From: Chitinasiproducens palmae
GTDB taxonomy: Bacteria > Pseudomonadota > Gammaproteobacteria > Burkholderiales > Burkholderiaceae
Direction: 5' to 3'
DNA: 64,000 nt
Assembly: GCF_900095735.1 (NCBI RefSeq)
Contig: NZ_FNLO01000003.1
Span: 310,001-374,000, forward strand
The position numbers and the translations under genes are program-made. Shown here in pieces: positions 54,461 to 63,641 of this stretch. The notes beneath the pieces were generated by a model, which was not told where the DNA came from, did not search any database, and saw only the letters and a program-made list of their open reading frames with translations. Every line of letters starts with the position of its first letter. Positions within the stretch are counted from its first letter, which is position 1.

Positions 54461-56742
54461 CGTTCCTCCTCCGCGGTTGCTTGAACACCCGTCATCCGTG
54501 CATCCGTCGTGCCACCCTGCCGGCGACGCGGCTCGGCCGCCGACCGGGTGCGCGCGTCGACCGCTTCCGCAACCGGTTCAGCGCCCGCTCCAGCGACCGG
54601 CTCGGCGACCGGCTCGGCGACCGGCGGCGGCGCGCGCGGCGGCATCCTTACGACGACATGCGCTTCCAGATCGTGCCGCACCACGTTCGCCGGCTGGGCC
54701 AAAGCCCGTGCCTGCGCAGGCGAACAAATCGATCCATCGAAGTGCAGCGAGACGTCGCGCGCGATTTCGACCATGCGTCGGGCGGCGTCGTAGCGGTAGC
54801 GCGACGCGTAATCGAGATGCGGCACGTGCACCGACACGTCGTCCGGCAGATAGGCCAGCGTCGCGCCCTCGGGCAGGACGATCCGGACCGATGACCGAAG
54901 CGCGTCCGACAGGCAGCGGAACGGCTCCGTGCGGACTGCGCGGATCGTCAGCGAGGCCATGGTCGGCGCCAACGAAGCCTGCACGACCGCGTCCGGTCGA
55001 ATCTCCGTGTTGCCGGCCGGCAGCACCAAGCCTGGCAGCGCGCCATGCATGGCAGCCTGGAAGGCGCCCCGCATCAGCGCGACGTCGGATGTGTCGAAGG
55101 TTGCGACGGCCTGGATGCCGTTCTCGGCAAACCAGGCGTTCGCCAAGCTGGGCCTGCTCGCGGCCGGGACGTTGCGGATCGCCGAGCGTTGAAACTCGCT
55201 CGCATAGCCATCCCACTCCAGCCGCAACGCAAACTTTGCGTCGCCGCCCGGCTGCAGGTCGATCTCGAAGCGCGATCGGGTCATGCTTTCCTGGCGCGCC
55301 GGCAGGTGCACCACGGCCCCGTCGCCGACTCGAACGCCGGCGGCACCGAGCAACTGCGGCGGCAGATAGCCGAAACCCACGGCCGAGCCCGTCAAGTCCG
55401 CGTAAGTGCCGCTGTCGGGAAGGTAGGCGATGACGTGATCGAAGAAGGCCAGCGCCGGTACGCGGGGCAGTTGGGCAGCACCCTCGGCGCGCAGCAACAC
55501 CGCGTCGTGCCGGATGCCGACCGCATCGAGCAGCGCACCGTACAAACCGACCACGTCCTTGCAGTCGCCATAGCCGTCGCGTAGCACATCGACCGGTGCG
55601 CGAGGCACCAGGTCGCTGCGTCCGAGATGAATCGCGACATAGCGGATATGCGATCGGACCCAGTCATAAAGCGTCGCGGCGCGAGCATGATCGTCGGCAT
55701 CGTGGGCGGTAAGCGTCCGCGCCAACGCGACCACCGCGGGGTCCGGCGCCGGCGGAGCGCCCAGCAAAGCCCGGTATGCCGCGGCGAACGCCGCGTAGTC
55801 CGGGAAAGTCGAGACGATCAGGTAGTCGCCGACGTTCGGCGCCTGCACCGTATCGGCGAGCCGCTGCCGCGCGCTGTCGCGCCGGTACGTGAACCCGTAG
55901 CGCGTTCGTCCGTCATGCTCGACCGGCGGCACTGCCTCATACCCCCTCGCGTCGGCATACAACCGCATGTCCGACGGCAGATCGTAGACGATGCGACTTT
56001 CCATCACCGGCCAGACCGGCGCCGACATTGCATCGCTGAACGTGCCAGGCAGCTGTGGCTGCAAGTCCACGCGATAGCGGATGACCTGCCGCCCTCCGGT
56101 AGTCAGGTAGGGAAACAACACGACGCGCTGGCGCACATTGTTGAAAATCGGCGCGCTGCCGGTGGTATCCGCCGAGATATCGCGCATCGCGGTAGGCGGC
56201 ACGTCGTGCCGCTTTCCCTGGCTGTCGACGGTGTAGGCCGCCAGCACGGCGAGCGTCGCAAGCCCGGTTTCGTAACCGAGGTAGAGGGGCGAGATCTCGG
56301 CTGCGCCGAGCACCGAATTGGCGCGCTGCATCCGCTCGACGGTGGCGACCAACGAACCGTCGCGCTGCACCACCTTCGTCGTGTCGAGGCGCTCGATGAC
56401 CACACTCGCCCGATCGCTCGCGTCGCCCGACTGGACGAGATTTGGATGCACCGGGTTCGGATGCACTACCGCTGAAGCCACGACGGCCGGCGACGCGGCC
56501 GGTTGGGCCGCGGGTTGGGCCGCGGGTTGGGCCGCGGGTTGGGCCACGGGTTGGGCCACGGGTTGGGCCACGGGTTGGGCCACGGGTTGGGCCGCGGGTT
56601 GGGCCACGGGTTGGGCCACGGGTTGGGCCACGGGTTGGGCCACGGGTTCGGCCGCGCGCTGCGCTGTGGGCTGCGCGGCGAAGCACAACGCCGCGTGCAG
56701 CCCGAGCGCGCCGCCCACCATCACCGAAACGAGTCTTGCCAC
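54457..56742 (-). CDS. DUF3857 / transglutaminase-like exported protein with a (QPVA)n linker
   Basis: 761 residues. The signal peptide (ARLVSVMVGGALGLHAALCFAAQ) is followed by 13 tetrapeptide units of QPVA/QPAA type encoded by a perfect-period 12-bp DNA array. A DUF3857 domain (about 100-310) and a transglutaminase-like domain follow; the latter has its cysteine in RDGYGDCKDVVGLYG and a histidine in FFDHVIAYLPD. A Pro-rich (PVAEPVAEPVAG) C-terminal tail ends the chain. The start is GTG 56742, supported by AGGGGA eight bases upstream; the next GTG at 56826 is not. It is co-expressed with the thioredoxin. Confidence 0.82.
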   Translation of the reverse strand: MARLVSVMVGGALGLHAALCFAAQPTAQRAAEPVAQPVAQPVAQPVAQPAAQPVAQPVAQPVAQPVAQPAAQPAAQPAAQPAASPAVVASAVVHPNPVHPNLVQSGDASDRASVVIERLDTTKVVQRDGSLVATVERMQRANSVLGAAEISPLYLGYETGLATLAVLAAYTVDSQGKRHDVPPTAMRDISADTTGSAPIFNNVRQRVVLFPYLTTGGRQVIRYRVDLQPQLPGTFSDAMSAPVWPVMESRIVYDLPSDMRLYADARGYEAVPPVEHDGRTRYGFTYRRDSARQRLADTVQAPNVGDYLIVSTFPDYAAFAAAYRALLGAPPAPDPAVVALARTLTAHDADDHARAATLYDWVRSHIRYVAIHLGRSDLVPRAPVDVLRDGYGDCKDVVGLYGALLDAVGIRHDAVLLRAEGAAQLPRVPALAFFDHVIAYLPDSGTYADLTGSAVGFGYLPPQLLGAAGVRVGDGAVVHLPARQESMTRSRFEIDLQPGGDAKFALRLEWDGYASEFQRSAIRNVPAASRPSLANAWFAENGIQAVATFDTSDVALMRGAFQAAMHGALPGLVLPAGNTEIRPDAVVQASLAPTMASLTIRAVRTEPFRCLSDALRSSVRIVLPEGATLAYLPDDVSVHVPHLDYASRYRYDAARRMVEIARDVSLHFDGSICSPAQARALAQPANVVRHDLEAHVVVRMPPRAPPPVAEPVAEPVAGAGAEPVAEAVDARTRSAAEPRRRQGGTTDARMTGVQATAEEER
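56501..56656 (-). repeat. 13-unit 12-bp repeat inside the DUF3857 gene
   Basis: Thirteen contiguous units of GGTTGGGCC(A/G)CG (as read on the plus strand) keep exact 12-base phase. They encode the QPVA/QPAA linker between signal peptide and domain. Copy number can change without breaking the frame. Confidence 0.95.
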
Positions 56743-57597
56743 AGCGCATTCCCCTGAAGAGCACGGTGCCTCGCCTGTCTGAGACGGCGCCTTCCCGCGC
56801 AGAAGGCCACGGCCATGCAGATACACCTGCCCTGCGGAGCGATCGTTGCGAGCGCGTCATGACAGCGATCATACCTGCGAGGCGCACCTCGGCCGGAAGA
56901 ACCGCCCGCGCGCCGCTCTGGCCGTCGTGACGCCGGGCTGGCGCCCGCCTGCAAGGGGGTGCCCACGGGTCGCCAGTGGGGCACCGACAACCCGGCGACG
57001 CTTCCCGGCGGGCTCGGACGGTGTCTGGAAAGGCGCGGATGAACCGCGCATTGAGCGACTTGATAAGCGACTTGATAAGCGACTTGATGGGCGACGTGAA
57101 GAACGACGCCGTGAACGACTCATTAGACGGCGCGTTGAACGACTCATCAAGCGACGCGACGAAGGGCGTACCAAACGGGGGGCCAAACCGGGTACCAAAC
57201 CGGGTACCAAACGGCGTAACGAGCGGCGTAACGAGCGGCGTGATGAACGGTGTGATGAAAGGCACCGCCAACCGCGCAGACCGCGGCGGCTGGACGAACA
57301 GCGCGCATCGGCGCCCGCGCCCGCTCGAGTCGCTCACGGACTTTACCGATGACAGCGCTGGTGCCGAGGCGCCCCGACGTCCGGCCACATCGCGCACTGC
57401 CCGATGGCCTGGCTTTTCTCGGGAACAGCACAATGCCGGACGGGACCGCAACCGGCCAAGAATTGGCAAGAATCGGCATTGCTTAGGAATTAAGACGAAT
57501 ATGAATTGACCGGCATGCGGCGGCTACGCGACGATGACATCGCGCCCACCGAAGTCGGACGCTCGTCTGTCTTTCAATCACTTCGCCTGGAGGTAGC
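56743..57597. other. Large divergent intergenic region with a degenerate 12-bp array
   Basis: 855 bases between the leftward DUF3857 gene and the rightward small gene. The array at 57056-57259 is its main feature. Frames on both strands are open through the array, because its period is 12, and encode repetitive tetrapeptides without homology. None has a supported start, so no gene is called. Confidence 0.6.
57056..57259. repeat. 17-unit degenerate 12-bp tandem array
   Basis: Seventeen units of 12 bp in unbroken phase. Almost all start with C-(G/C)-(A/G) and most end in AA or AG. Examples are CGACTTGATAAG (57056, 57068), CCGGGTACCAAA (57188, 57200), CGGCGTAACGAG (57212, 57224) and CGGTGTGATGAA (57248). 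Neighbouring units are more alike than distant ones, as expected for repeated local duplication with divergence. The units at 57212-57235 share CGGCGTAAC with the array at 4441-4488. Confidence 0.9.
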
Positions 57598-57867
57598 ATG
57601 GGAGCGAATGTCTGGAACCTGAGTACGCAGTGCGATTACGCGACGCCAGAGAAAGTCACCACCGTCGAACTGCACATGTCATTGCATATGCCCTACAACG
57701 ATCTGGCCAGGATGCAGGAATGGCTGGGCAGCGGTGACTGGGACGCCGCGACGCAATATCTGTCCGAGCGCCATCCGAGACACCGCGTGCTGCTTGCGCA
57801 CTGGATGTCATCGAGCCAGCAGCGCAGCGAGCGCCGGACCGTGCCGGAATTGGCCACCGCCGCTTGA
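57598..57867 (+). CDS. Small hypothetical protein upstream of an MFS gene
   Basis: 89 residues, soluble, starting MGANVWNLSTQCDYATP. GGAGGTAGC immediately before the ATG is a strong ribosome-binding site. The stop overlaps the following MFS start (TTGA). No family was recognised; it has a tryptophan-rich middle (MQEWLGSGDWDAATQYL) and a Ser/Arg-rich tail. Confidence 0.6.
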   Translation: MGANVWNLSTQCDYATPEKVTTVELHMSLHMPYNDLARMQEWLGSGDWDAATQYLSERHPRHRVLLAHWMSSSQQRSERRTVPELATAA

Positions 57868-59057
57868 TCGAATCACCTGGCGGCGCGGGTCCGGCGGCGC
57901 TGCGGCGCGCCACCCGCGCGATCGTCTGGCGCTACGTCGCGGTCGCGCTTTTCTTCGACTCCTTGCCGACGCTCACGCCGCAACTGGCGCTGGCCTTCGG
58001 ACTGTCCAGCAACGCATTTCAAACGGTCCTGGGCAGCGCCTTCGTCGCGTTCGCACTCGCCCAGCTCGCCTCGGCGCCGGTCATCGCACGCGTCGGGACG
58101 CGGACCGCGATCGTCTGCGCAACGTTGTACCTCGGCGTTGGCGCGACCCTGGTCTGCCTCGTCACCGCGCCATTTGCATTCGTGCTGATCTTTCTGTCGA
58201 TGTTTGCGGTCAACAGCATCGGCTCGAACGCCACCCGACTGCTGACCGCCCGGCTCGAACAGGGCGGTGGACGAGGCGTCCTGTTCGCGCGGGCATACGG
58301 CTGGGCGCAAGCGAAAAACGTCGTCGCGCCGCTGCTCGTCGGCGCGATCGCCGCGACTTTCGGCTGGCGAATGGCGCTGCTGATGGCCATTGCGCCGGTC
58401 ATCGCGGTGGGCATCTGGGTCGGGTCCGCGATGCAACGCATCGACGGCATCTCGCCCGATTGTTCGCCTCGCACGCGTTGCTGGCTGGCCGTGCTCCGAT
58501 CGCGATCGTTCATCGTTCCGACCCTGATTGCGGCGGCTTTCCAACCCGCTTTTGGTTGCGCAGCGGCGCGCCTGCCCTTCCATCTCGCCGATCGGGTCGG
58601 CGCGGATGCGTTCGCGATCGGGTTGACGGTCGCGCTTGCAAGTGCCGCGATCGCGACCGGCGTCGTGGTCGGAAGCCGCCTCGCGAGACGATGGTCGAGC
58701 CGTCGATCGATCGCAGTGGGCAGCCTGATGATGGGCGCGGGCCTGATCTGCCTGTTGCTCGCGCAAACAGACGCACCACCAATCATCGCCACCACCGGCC
58801 TCATCGCCATCCAGTCGGCGTACGGGTTCATCGTCGTTCCCTGCCTCGGTGAGGCACTCGACACCACGGACGAGCGACGGTTGCCGGCGTCAAGCCTGTT
58901 CGGCTTCGTTCAACCAGCGATCGGCGGGCTGTCGGTTGCGCTATCCGGCACGTCGCCACTGTCCGACGTCGCAACGGTCACCGTGCTCGGCACGCTATCG
59001 CTCACCGCAATCGTGGCACTGCTGTTCGCCGCGCGGCCGCGCACGATGGCGCTCTGA
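57864..59057 (+). CDS. MFS transporter (TTG start, coupled to the small gene)
   Basis: 397 residues with about 12 membrane segments and a motif-A-like VIARVGTRTAIVC near the second segment. The reading frame starts with TTG at 57864, overlapping the upstream stop; no ATG precedes the first membrane segment (AVALFFDSLPTLTPQLALAF). A coupled start is thus the best explanation. The subfamily was not determined. It is convergent with the amidase gene. Confidence 0.78.
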   Translation: MIESPGGAGPAALRRATRAIVWRYVAVALFFDSLPTLTPQLALAFGLSSNAFQTVLGSAFVAFALAQLASAPVIARVGTRTAIVCATLYLGVGATLVCLVTAPFAFVLIFLSMFAVNSIGSNATRLLTARLEQGGGRGVLFARAYGWAQAKNVVAPLLVGAIAATFGWRMALLMAIAPVIAVGIWVGSAMQRIDGISPDCSPRTRCWLAVLRSRSFIVPTLIAAAFQPAFGCAAARLPFHLADRVGADAFAIGLTVALASAAIATGVVVGSRLARRWSSRRSIAVGSLMMGAGLICLLLAQTDAPPIIATTGLIAIQSAYGFIVVPCLGEALDTTDERRLPASSLFGFVQPAIGGLSVALSGTSPLSDVATVTVLGTLSLTAIVALLFAARPRTMAL

Positions 59058-59155
59058 CGCGATTGCACCGGTCTGCATGCCCTCGACTCCTGCCGCCCCT
59101 TCGACCTTGCGGCTGGCAGGGCCGCGGCGGCGCATCCGCGTCACCCTGTTTCAGG

Positions 59156-59929
59156 TCAGCTTGCCCGGTACCGCGCCAGCAATGCGTAAAGCACGGCAGC
59201 GGTCTCGACATCGACCACGCCGTCGAGCTTGGCTGGTCTGAAATGCAGTTGGAATGCGCGGACCAGGTGCGCGAGGCCGCTGGTGCTGGTGGCGGCAGCG
59301 GTGTCGTAGCCGTACCGGCCGAGTCCGGCAATCAGTTCAGCCGTGGACGGGATTCCGTTGCGCTCGAATGCTTGTGCAAAGCGCTGTTTGTCGTTCTCGT
59401 CGTACCACGCGCCGATGCCGGCCTGATGCAGGTCGTGCCAGGGAAACGCCGGCCCCGGATCGCTTTTGCGGCCCGGCGCGATATCGCTATGCCCGATCAC
59501 ATGGGTGGCGTCGATGTCGGGATAACGCTGCAGGATATTCAATGCGATCTGCTTCACTGCCGCCATCTGTCGTGGCTCGAACGGAGGAAAGTGCCACTGC
59601 CCGCCCGTGTCCGACGCGCGATTCACGATTTCGATGCCGATCGACGAATCGTTCAGGTTGGTACGCCCTGCCCAGCTACTGACGCCCGCATGCCACGCAC
59701 GCTCCCCCTCGTCGACCAGATTGAAGATCCGCACCTCGTCGTAGCCGGCCGCCGCGTAGCTTGCGTCGGTCGGGTCGGGAATCAGATAGTGCGCGCTGAC
59801 CACGCTTTTGCCGGACAGCGCCCGCACCGAGCCAGCGAAATCCAGCGCCGTGTAGTGGAAGACCAGGAATCGGACCCGGCGGTTGTAGGCGCTCAACGCG
59901 CGATAGCTGTTGTAGTCGATCTTGAACAT
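59156..59929 (-). CDS. N-acetylmuramoyl-L-alanine amidase (Amidase_2/AmpD family)
   Basis: Cleaves the amide bond between N-acetylmuramic acid and L-alanine in peptidoglycan or its recycling products. It has 257 residues. Zinc ligands H25 (FLVFHYTA), H147 and D157 (GHSDIAPGRKSDPGPAF) are all visible, spaced as in AmpD, with the conserved IGIEIVN at 97-103. The C-terminal 60 residues (about 195-257) resemble a small peptidoglycan-binding region. There is no signal peptide in the chosen frame (ATG 59929 after AAGGGGAAAG). The longer frame to 60016 is not supported. It could therefore be a cytoplasmic recycling enzyme. Confidence 0.9.
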   Translation of the reverse strand: MFKIDYNSYRALSAYNRRVRFLVFHYTALDFAGSVRALSGKSVVSAHYLIPDPTDASYAAAGYDEVRIFNLVDEGERAWHAGVSSWAGRTNLNDSSIGIEIVNRASDTGGQWHFPPFEPRQMAAVKQIALNILQRYPDIDATHVIGHSDIAPGRKSDPGPAFPWHDLHQAGIGAWYDENDKQRFAQAFERNGIPSTAELIAGLGRYGYDTAAATSTSGLAHLVRAFQLHFRPAKLDGVVDVETAAVLYALLARYRAS

Positions 59930-60575
59930 TGCTTTCCCCTTCGACGAGACCGGGCGGGCGGCCCGCGCCTTCAAGAGGAATGCTAAGTTGCTGCCACGCC
60001 CGCCGATACAGGCCATGTGCCAGGTGTCGATGCGATCTATCCGCAGCCCGGATGCGCCCTCGGTAGGATGTTATCGGACCCTGGACCTGCGTCGTGCCCC
60101 GTCCGACCGAGGAACGCGTGCACACAAGCGTCGGTAGTGACGGGCGGGCTGGAAGGAAGCCGCTTCCGGCCGTTGCGGCGCAACGCCGGAGATGCAGTGG
60201 CCTGCCCAGACAACGGCAGCCGCACTGGCGTTGGCCACTCCACCGAGCCCGGTTCGCCCGCGCGAACGCGGCAGGCCGCGCTCCCACGCGACGTTGTCCT
60301 GGCCCGCGAACCGAGGACGAGCCCGCTTGCCGACCTATCGGCGATGGACATGTGCCATCCGCGCCGCGCGCTGCAGCCGAAGTGTCGTCGGCCGCGCCGT
60401 CGACCGCGCCCGAGCAGGTCGGTCGCCGCCGGCAATGGTCGGCACCCCGCATTGCAAACTTCGATCTGATGACTGTGCCGGTGGGCGGCGCGGCATGCGT
60501 CAGTCGCCGACCGAGCGGTGCCGCATTGCCGGGCGCGGTCGCGCGGGACCGCCCCAGCGCGGGTGGGACCAATGC
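59930..60575. other. Intergenic region, no supported gene
   Basis: About 650 bases between the amidase start and the tRNA promoter. No homology-bearing frame, repeat or clear promoter for the amidase was identified. Confidence 0.5.
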
Positions 60576-60603
60576 TTGCAAAAGCGCCCCAAACCCTTAT
60601 ACT
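60576..60603 (+). promoter_or_regulatory. tRNA-Gly promoter
   Basis: TTGCAA (60576-60581) and TATACT (60598-60603) with a 16-base spacer, 10 bases before the tRNA 5' end. A good sigma-70-type match. Confidence 0.7.
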
Positions 60604-60613
60604 TCGGGCTGCC

Positions 60614-60688
60614 GCGGGCGTCGTATAATGGCTATTACCTTAGCTTCCCAAGCTAAAGACGTGGGTTCGATTCCCATCGCCCGCTCCA
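60614..60688 (+). tRNA. tRNA-Gly (anticodon CCC)
   Basis: The cloverleaf is complete: acceptor GCGGGCG paired with CGCCCGC, anticodon stem TTAGC/GCTAA around loop TTCCCAA, giving anticodon CCC (reads GGG), T-arm with GTTCGATTC, and an encoded CCA end. No integrase is nearby, so no evidence of use as an attachment site. Confidence 0.96.
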
Positions 60689-60695
60689 CTTTCCG

Positions 60696-60724
60696 AGCTC
60701 CGCCTGGCGGGGCTTTTGTTTTTT
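60696..60724 (+). terminator. Intrinsic terminator after tRNA-Gly
   Basis: AGCTCCGC pairs with GCGGGGCT (one wobble) around a three-base loop, followed by TTTGTTTTTT. It lies 8 bases past the tRNA and 38 before trmB. Confidence 0.85.
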
Positions 60725-60761
60725 CCGCTGGCCCGACACGACGGCGCGCGGTTCCGATGCC

Positions 60762-61556
60762 ATGATTCCTGCCGATTCCCTGCCCGATCCGGACCGCGAC
60801 GCGACCGATGCGGACGACCCGATTGCGCCGACGGAAACGAACGACCCGGCATCCGGCGCGCCCGCTGAGTCCGCCGAGTCCGCTGCAACGCCGCGGCGGC
60901 GCATCAAGAGTTTCGTGACGCGGGCTGGTCGCGTCTCGACCGGTCAGCAACGCGCTGTCGAGACCCTGGGTCCGCGCTTCATGCTGCCTTACCAGCCGGC
61001 GCCAGCCGATTGGCCGTTGCTCTACGGCCGCACCGCGCCGCTCATCCTCGAAATCGGTTTCGGGATGGGCAAGACCACCGCCGAAATCGCCCGCACCCGT
61101 CCCGACGACGATTTTCTTGGCGTGGAAGTGCATGGTCCCGGCATCGGCGCGCTGTTGAAACTGATCGGCGAACACGAACTCGGCAACATCCGCATCATCC
61201 AGCACGACGCTGTCGAAGTGCTGGAACACATGATCGCGCCGGGCTCCCTGCAGGGGGTGCACGTATTCTTTCCGGATCCGTGGCACAAGGCGCGTCATAA
61301 CAAGCGACGCCTGATTCAGGCACCGTTCGCCGCGCTGCTTGCCTCGCGGCTGGCGCCGGGCGGCTATCTGCACTGTGCGACGGACTGGGAACCGTATGCT
61401 CAGCAGATGCTGGAAGTCCTCGAGGCAGAGCCGATGCTGCGCAACACGGTGTCGGGCTTCGCGCCACGGCCGGACTACCGGCCGATCACCAAGTTCGAGG
61501 CACGCGGCCTGCGACTCGGTCACGGCGTCTGGGATCTGATCTACCAGCGCGTCTGA
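60762..61556 (+). CDS. trmB: tRNA (guanine-N7-)-methyltransferase
   Basis: Makes m7G46 in the tRNA variable loop. It has 264 residues. An N-terminal 50-residue acidic, disordered extension ([20 protein letters not shown]) precedes the family core. The SAM site is [15 protein letters not shown] near 95-109 and the signature [16 protein letters not shown] is near 169-184. ATG 60762 includes the extension, which is common in Burkholderia TrmB. Confidence 0.95.
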   Translation: MIPADSLPDPDRDATDADDPIAPTETNDPASGAPAESAESAATPRRRIKSFVTRAGRVSTGQQRAVETLGPRFMLPYQPAPADWPLLYGRTAPLILEIGFGMGKTTAEIARTRPDDDFLGVEVHGPGIGALLKLIGEHELGNIRIIQHDAVEVLEHMIAPGSLQGVHVFFPDPWHKARHNKRRLIQAPFAALLASRLAPGGYLHCATDWEPYAQQMLEVLEAEPMLRNTVSGFAPRPDYRPITKFEARGLRLGHGVWDLIYQRV

Positions 61557-61895
61557 GCCGGCAGCGGTCCGCGCGGACCGTTTGAAGCGGATGCGGAGAG
61601 CCACCGGCGTCGCGCCACTCCGCGCGCGTCGGCTGCTGCATAGGGCGCCGCGTAGGGAGCCCCGCGCTAGGAGCCGCGTTAGGAGCCGCGTTAGGAGCCG
61701 CACAGCGGGCCGCAGGCTGCCCCACGTCGCGCGCAGGCGGTACCGGCCGGGGAGGAAACGGGGCTTGGGCCGGGCGCGTGCCCGCATGCGCTATGTCGAT
61801 GCGGCCGCTACCTTGGCCGGTCCGCCTGGCGCGCTCGGTCCACCGTCTCGCCAACGGCGGTCGGCCCGGCGCAGAAGGCCGCGCCGACGCGCCGC
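61557..61895. other. Convergent intergenic region with repeat and weak hairpin
   Basis: 339 bases. CGGTCC-GCGC-GGACCG followed by TTT (61565-61583) is a weak terminator candidate for trmB. The 12-bp array at 61664-61699 is the other feature. No gene was recognised. Confidence 0.5.
61664..61699. repeat. Three-unit 12-bp tandem repeat
   Basis: GCGCTAGGAGCC followed by two copies of GCGTTAGGAGCC. Confidence 0.9.
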
Positions 61896-62780
61896 TCACT
61901 GCCAGTCGACCCAGCCCGCGTAGCTGGTCGCCAGGATCAGCACACCGAAGATGATGCGATACCAGGCAAAGCCGGTGAAATCGTGCGTCGCGATAAAGCG
62001 CATTAGCCAGCGCACGCACACGATCGCGCTGACGAACGCCGCGAACAGACCCAACAGCAGCACGCCGACATCGGAGACGTCGAACAGGCCGCGCGCCTTG
62101 TAGAGGTCGTGCACGGTCGCGCCGAAGATGATCGGAATCGCAAGGAAGAACGAGAACTCGGTCGCGACCTTGCGGTCGAGTCCGAACAGCATGCCGCCGA
62201 TGATCGTCGAGCCCGACCGCGAGGTGCCCGGGATCAACGCGAAGCATTGTGCGATACCCACCTTGAGCGCATCCGCCAGCGTCAGGTCGTCGATCGAATG
62301 CACGCGCGCCGCAGTGTTGACCGCCGTGCGGCGGTCGCCGATCTCGCCGCTGCCCGCTCCCGCCTGCGCCGCCAGGCGACGATTGCGCGCCTCCGCGAAC
62401 AGGATCACGATGCCGCCGACCACCAGCGCGATCGCGACCGGTACCGGCGCGAAAAGCGACGCCTTGATGCGGCTTGCGAAGGCCAGGCCGAGCAGCACCG
62501 CCGGAATGCAGGCCACGACGACGTTCAGCGCGAAGCGCTGCGCGCGCCGGTCGCTGGCCAGCCCTGTCGTCACCGCGGCGATGCGGGCGCGGAATTCCCA
62601 GCACACCGCGAGGATCGCGCCGAACTGGATGACCACATCGAAAATCTTGGCTTTCTCGCTGTGTTCGCCAAGCAGGCTGCCGGCAAGAATCAGATGCCCG
62701 GTACTGGAGACTGGCAGGAATTCGGTCAGTCCTTCGACGATGCCCAGGATGATCGCGTGCAGCGCGGCAGTGAGGTCCAA
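61896..62780 (-). CDS. uppP: Undecaprenyl-diphosphatase UppP (BacA)
   Basis: Recycles undecaprenyl diphosphate to the monophosphate carrier for peptidoglycan synthesis; also gives bacitracin resistance. It has 294 residues, about eight membrane segments. Signature motifs are [17 protein letters not shown] near 16-32 and [16 protein letters not shown] near 181-196. The start is TTG at 62780, before [16 protein letters not shown]. No upstream ATG fits. Confidence 0.95.
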   Translation of the reverse strand: MDLTAALHAIILGIVEGLTEFLPVSSTGHLILAGSLLGEHSEKAKIFDVVIQFGAILAVCWEFRARIAAVTTGLASDRRAQRFALNVVVACIPAVLLGLAFASRIKASLFAPVPVAIALVVGGIVILFAEARNRRLAAQAGAGSGEIGDRRTAVNTAARVHSIDDLTLADALKVGIAQCFALIPGTSRSGSTIIGGMLFGLDRKVATEFSFFLAIPIIFGATVHDLYKARGLFDVSDVGVLLLGLFAAFVSAIVCVRWLMRFIATHDFTGFAWYRIIFGVLILATSYAGWVDWQ

Positions 62781-62935
62781 GCGGGTGACTCCGAGAAGAA
62801 AATATTAAGAAAAGGCGGCTCGCCGCGCACCGAAGGGGCCGAGATCCGGAGCGCCGGCATCGCGGCCTGGGCGGATCCTGCAGCTGCAGCCGCACCGGCG
62901 CGGCGTCGGATGAACCTCATGGCGGCGCGCGGCGA

Positions 62936-63514
62936 TTATTGCTCGACGATTGTGACACGCACACCGTCGCGTAGCACCGTCATCGTGCCGGGCCGGTAAT
63001 GCACCCCAGCGAAGCTCAGTTCCTCCGGCTTGAAGGTGTGCACCGGATAGTTTTCCAACAGCGACTGCACCAGGCTCGCGATCGCGGTGTTGATCTGGCC
63101 GGTATAGGGCCCCGCGTAGTCGCCCATGTCGATGCGATCGACCGCGGCGTTGCGCAGCACGATCGCGCGGGCGTCCGCATCGTAGGCCGGCGTGGCCGAC
63201 AGGCGCAATGCGCCGGCCGCGGGCTGGGCGAGCAACGCGGTGGCCACGCGCGCGGCCACGTCGATCGCCAGGCGGTTGTTGTCGGGCAGCAAGGTCAGCC
63301 GCGGATCGGTCAGCGTAAGGTCGGCGATCTGCGCAACCTGCTGTCGGTAGGGAAACTTGCGCTCGACCGCGCGCTGCAACTGGGCGCGCGAGAACGTGTA
63401 CTGCTGCGGAATGAACGGAAAGGTCTGGCTCCTTGCGCCGGGTAATGCGCAGGCAAGTCCGGCGAAGACGCCGGCCTTCAGCAGGCGGCGACGCGGCAGG
63501 GGATCGAACGTCAT
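62936..63514 (-). CDS. DUF1439 exported protein
   Basis: 192 residues. The N-terminal PLPRRRLLKAGVFAGLACALPGARSQ is a possible twin-arginine or lipoprotein-like signal. The rest matches the DUF1439 pattern of an exported protein with a long conserved beta/alpha core (YTFSRAQLQRAVERKFPYRQQV). E. coli YceB is a member. ATG 63514 starts the signal. Function is unknown. Confidence 0.82.
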   Translation of the reverse strand: MTFDPLPRRRLLKAGVFAGLACALPGARSQTFPFIPQQYTFSRAQLQRAVERKFPYRQQVAQIADLTLTDPRLTLLPDNNRLAIDVAARVATALLAQPAAGALRLSATPAYDADARAIVLRNAAVDRIDMGDYAGPYTGQINTAIASLVQSLLENYPVHTFKPEELSFAGVHYRPGTMTVLRDGVRVTIVEQ

Positions 63515-63596
63515 GGCGGCAGGCGTGGCAGCGATGCCCGAGATCTTACCGGAAGCGGCTGCCGTGCCGGAGGCCCCCTGCCGACCCGGCATTTGT

Positions 63597-63602
63597 TACA
63601 AT
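63597..63602 (+). promoter_or_regulatory. Candidate -10 element for pcm
   Basis: TACAAT, 40 bases before the pcm ATG in the divergent gap; no clear -35. Confidence 0.35.
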
Positions 63603-63641
63603 CCGGGGGTTTGTCCGCCCGCATCGTAGCCAGCAGCCATC

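Noticed and set aside
56976-57509. Plus-strand frame of 177 codons through the 12-bp array
   Set aside because: The frame is open because the period is a multiple of three; all frames show tetrapeptide periodicity, with no supported start and no homology.
60614-60688. tRNA-Gly as an integration site for a mobile element
   Set aside because: No integrase, no repeated tRNA 3' end and only ordinary core genes on both sides.
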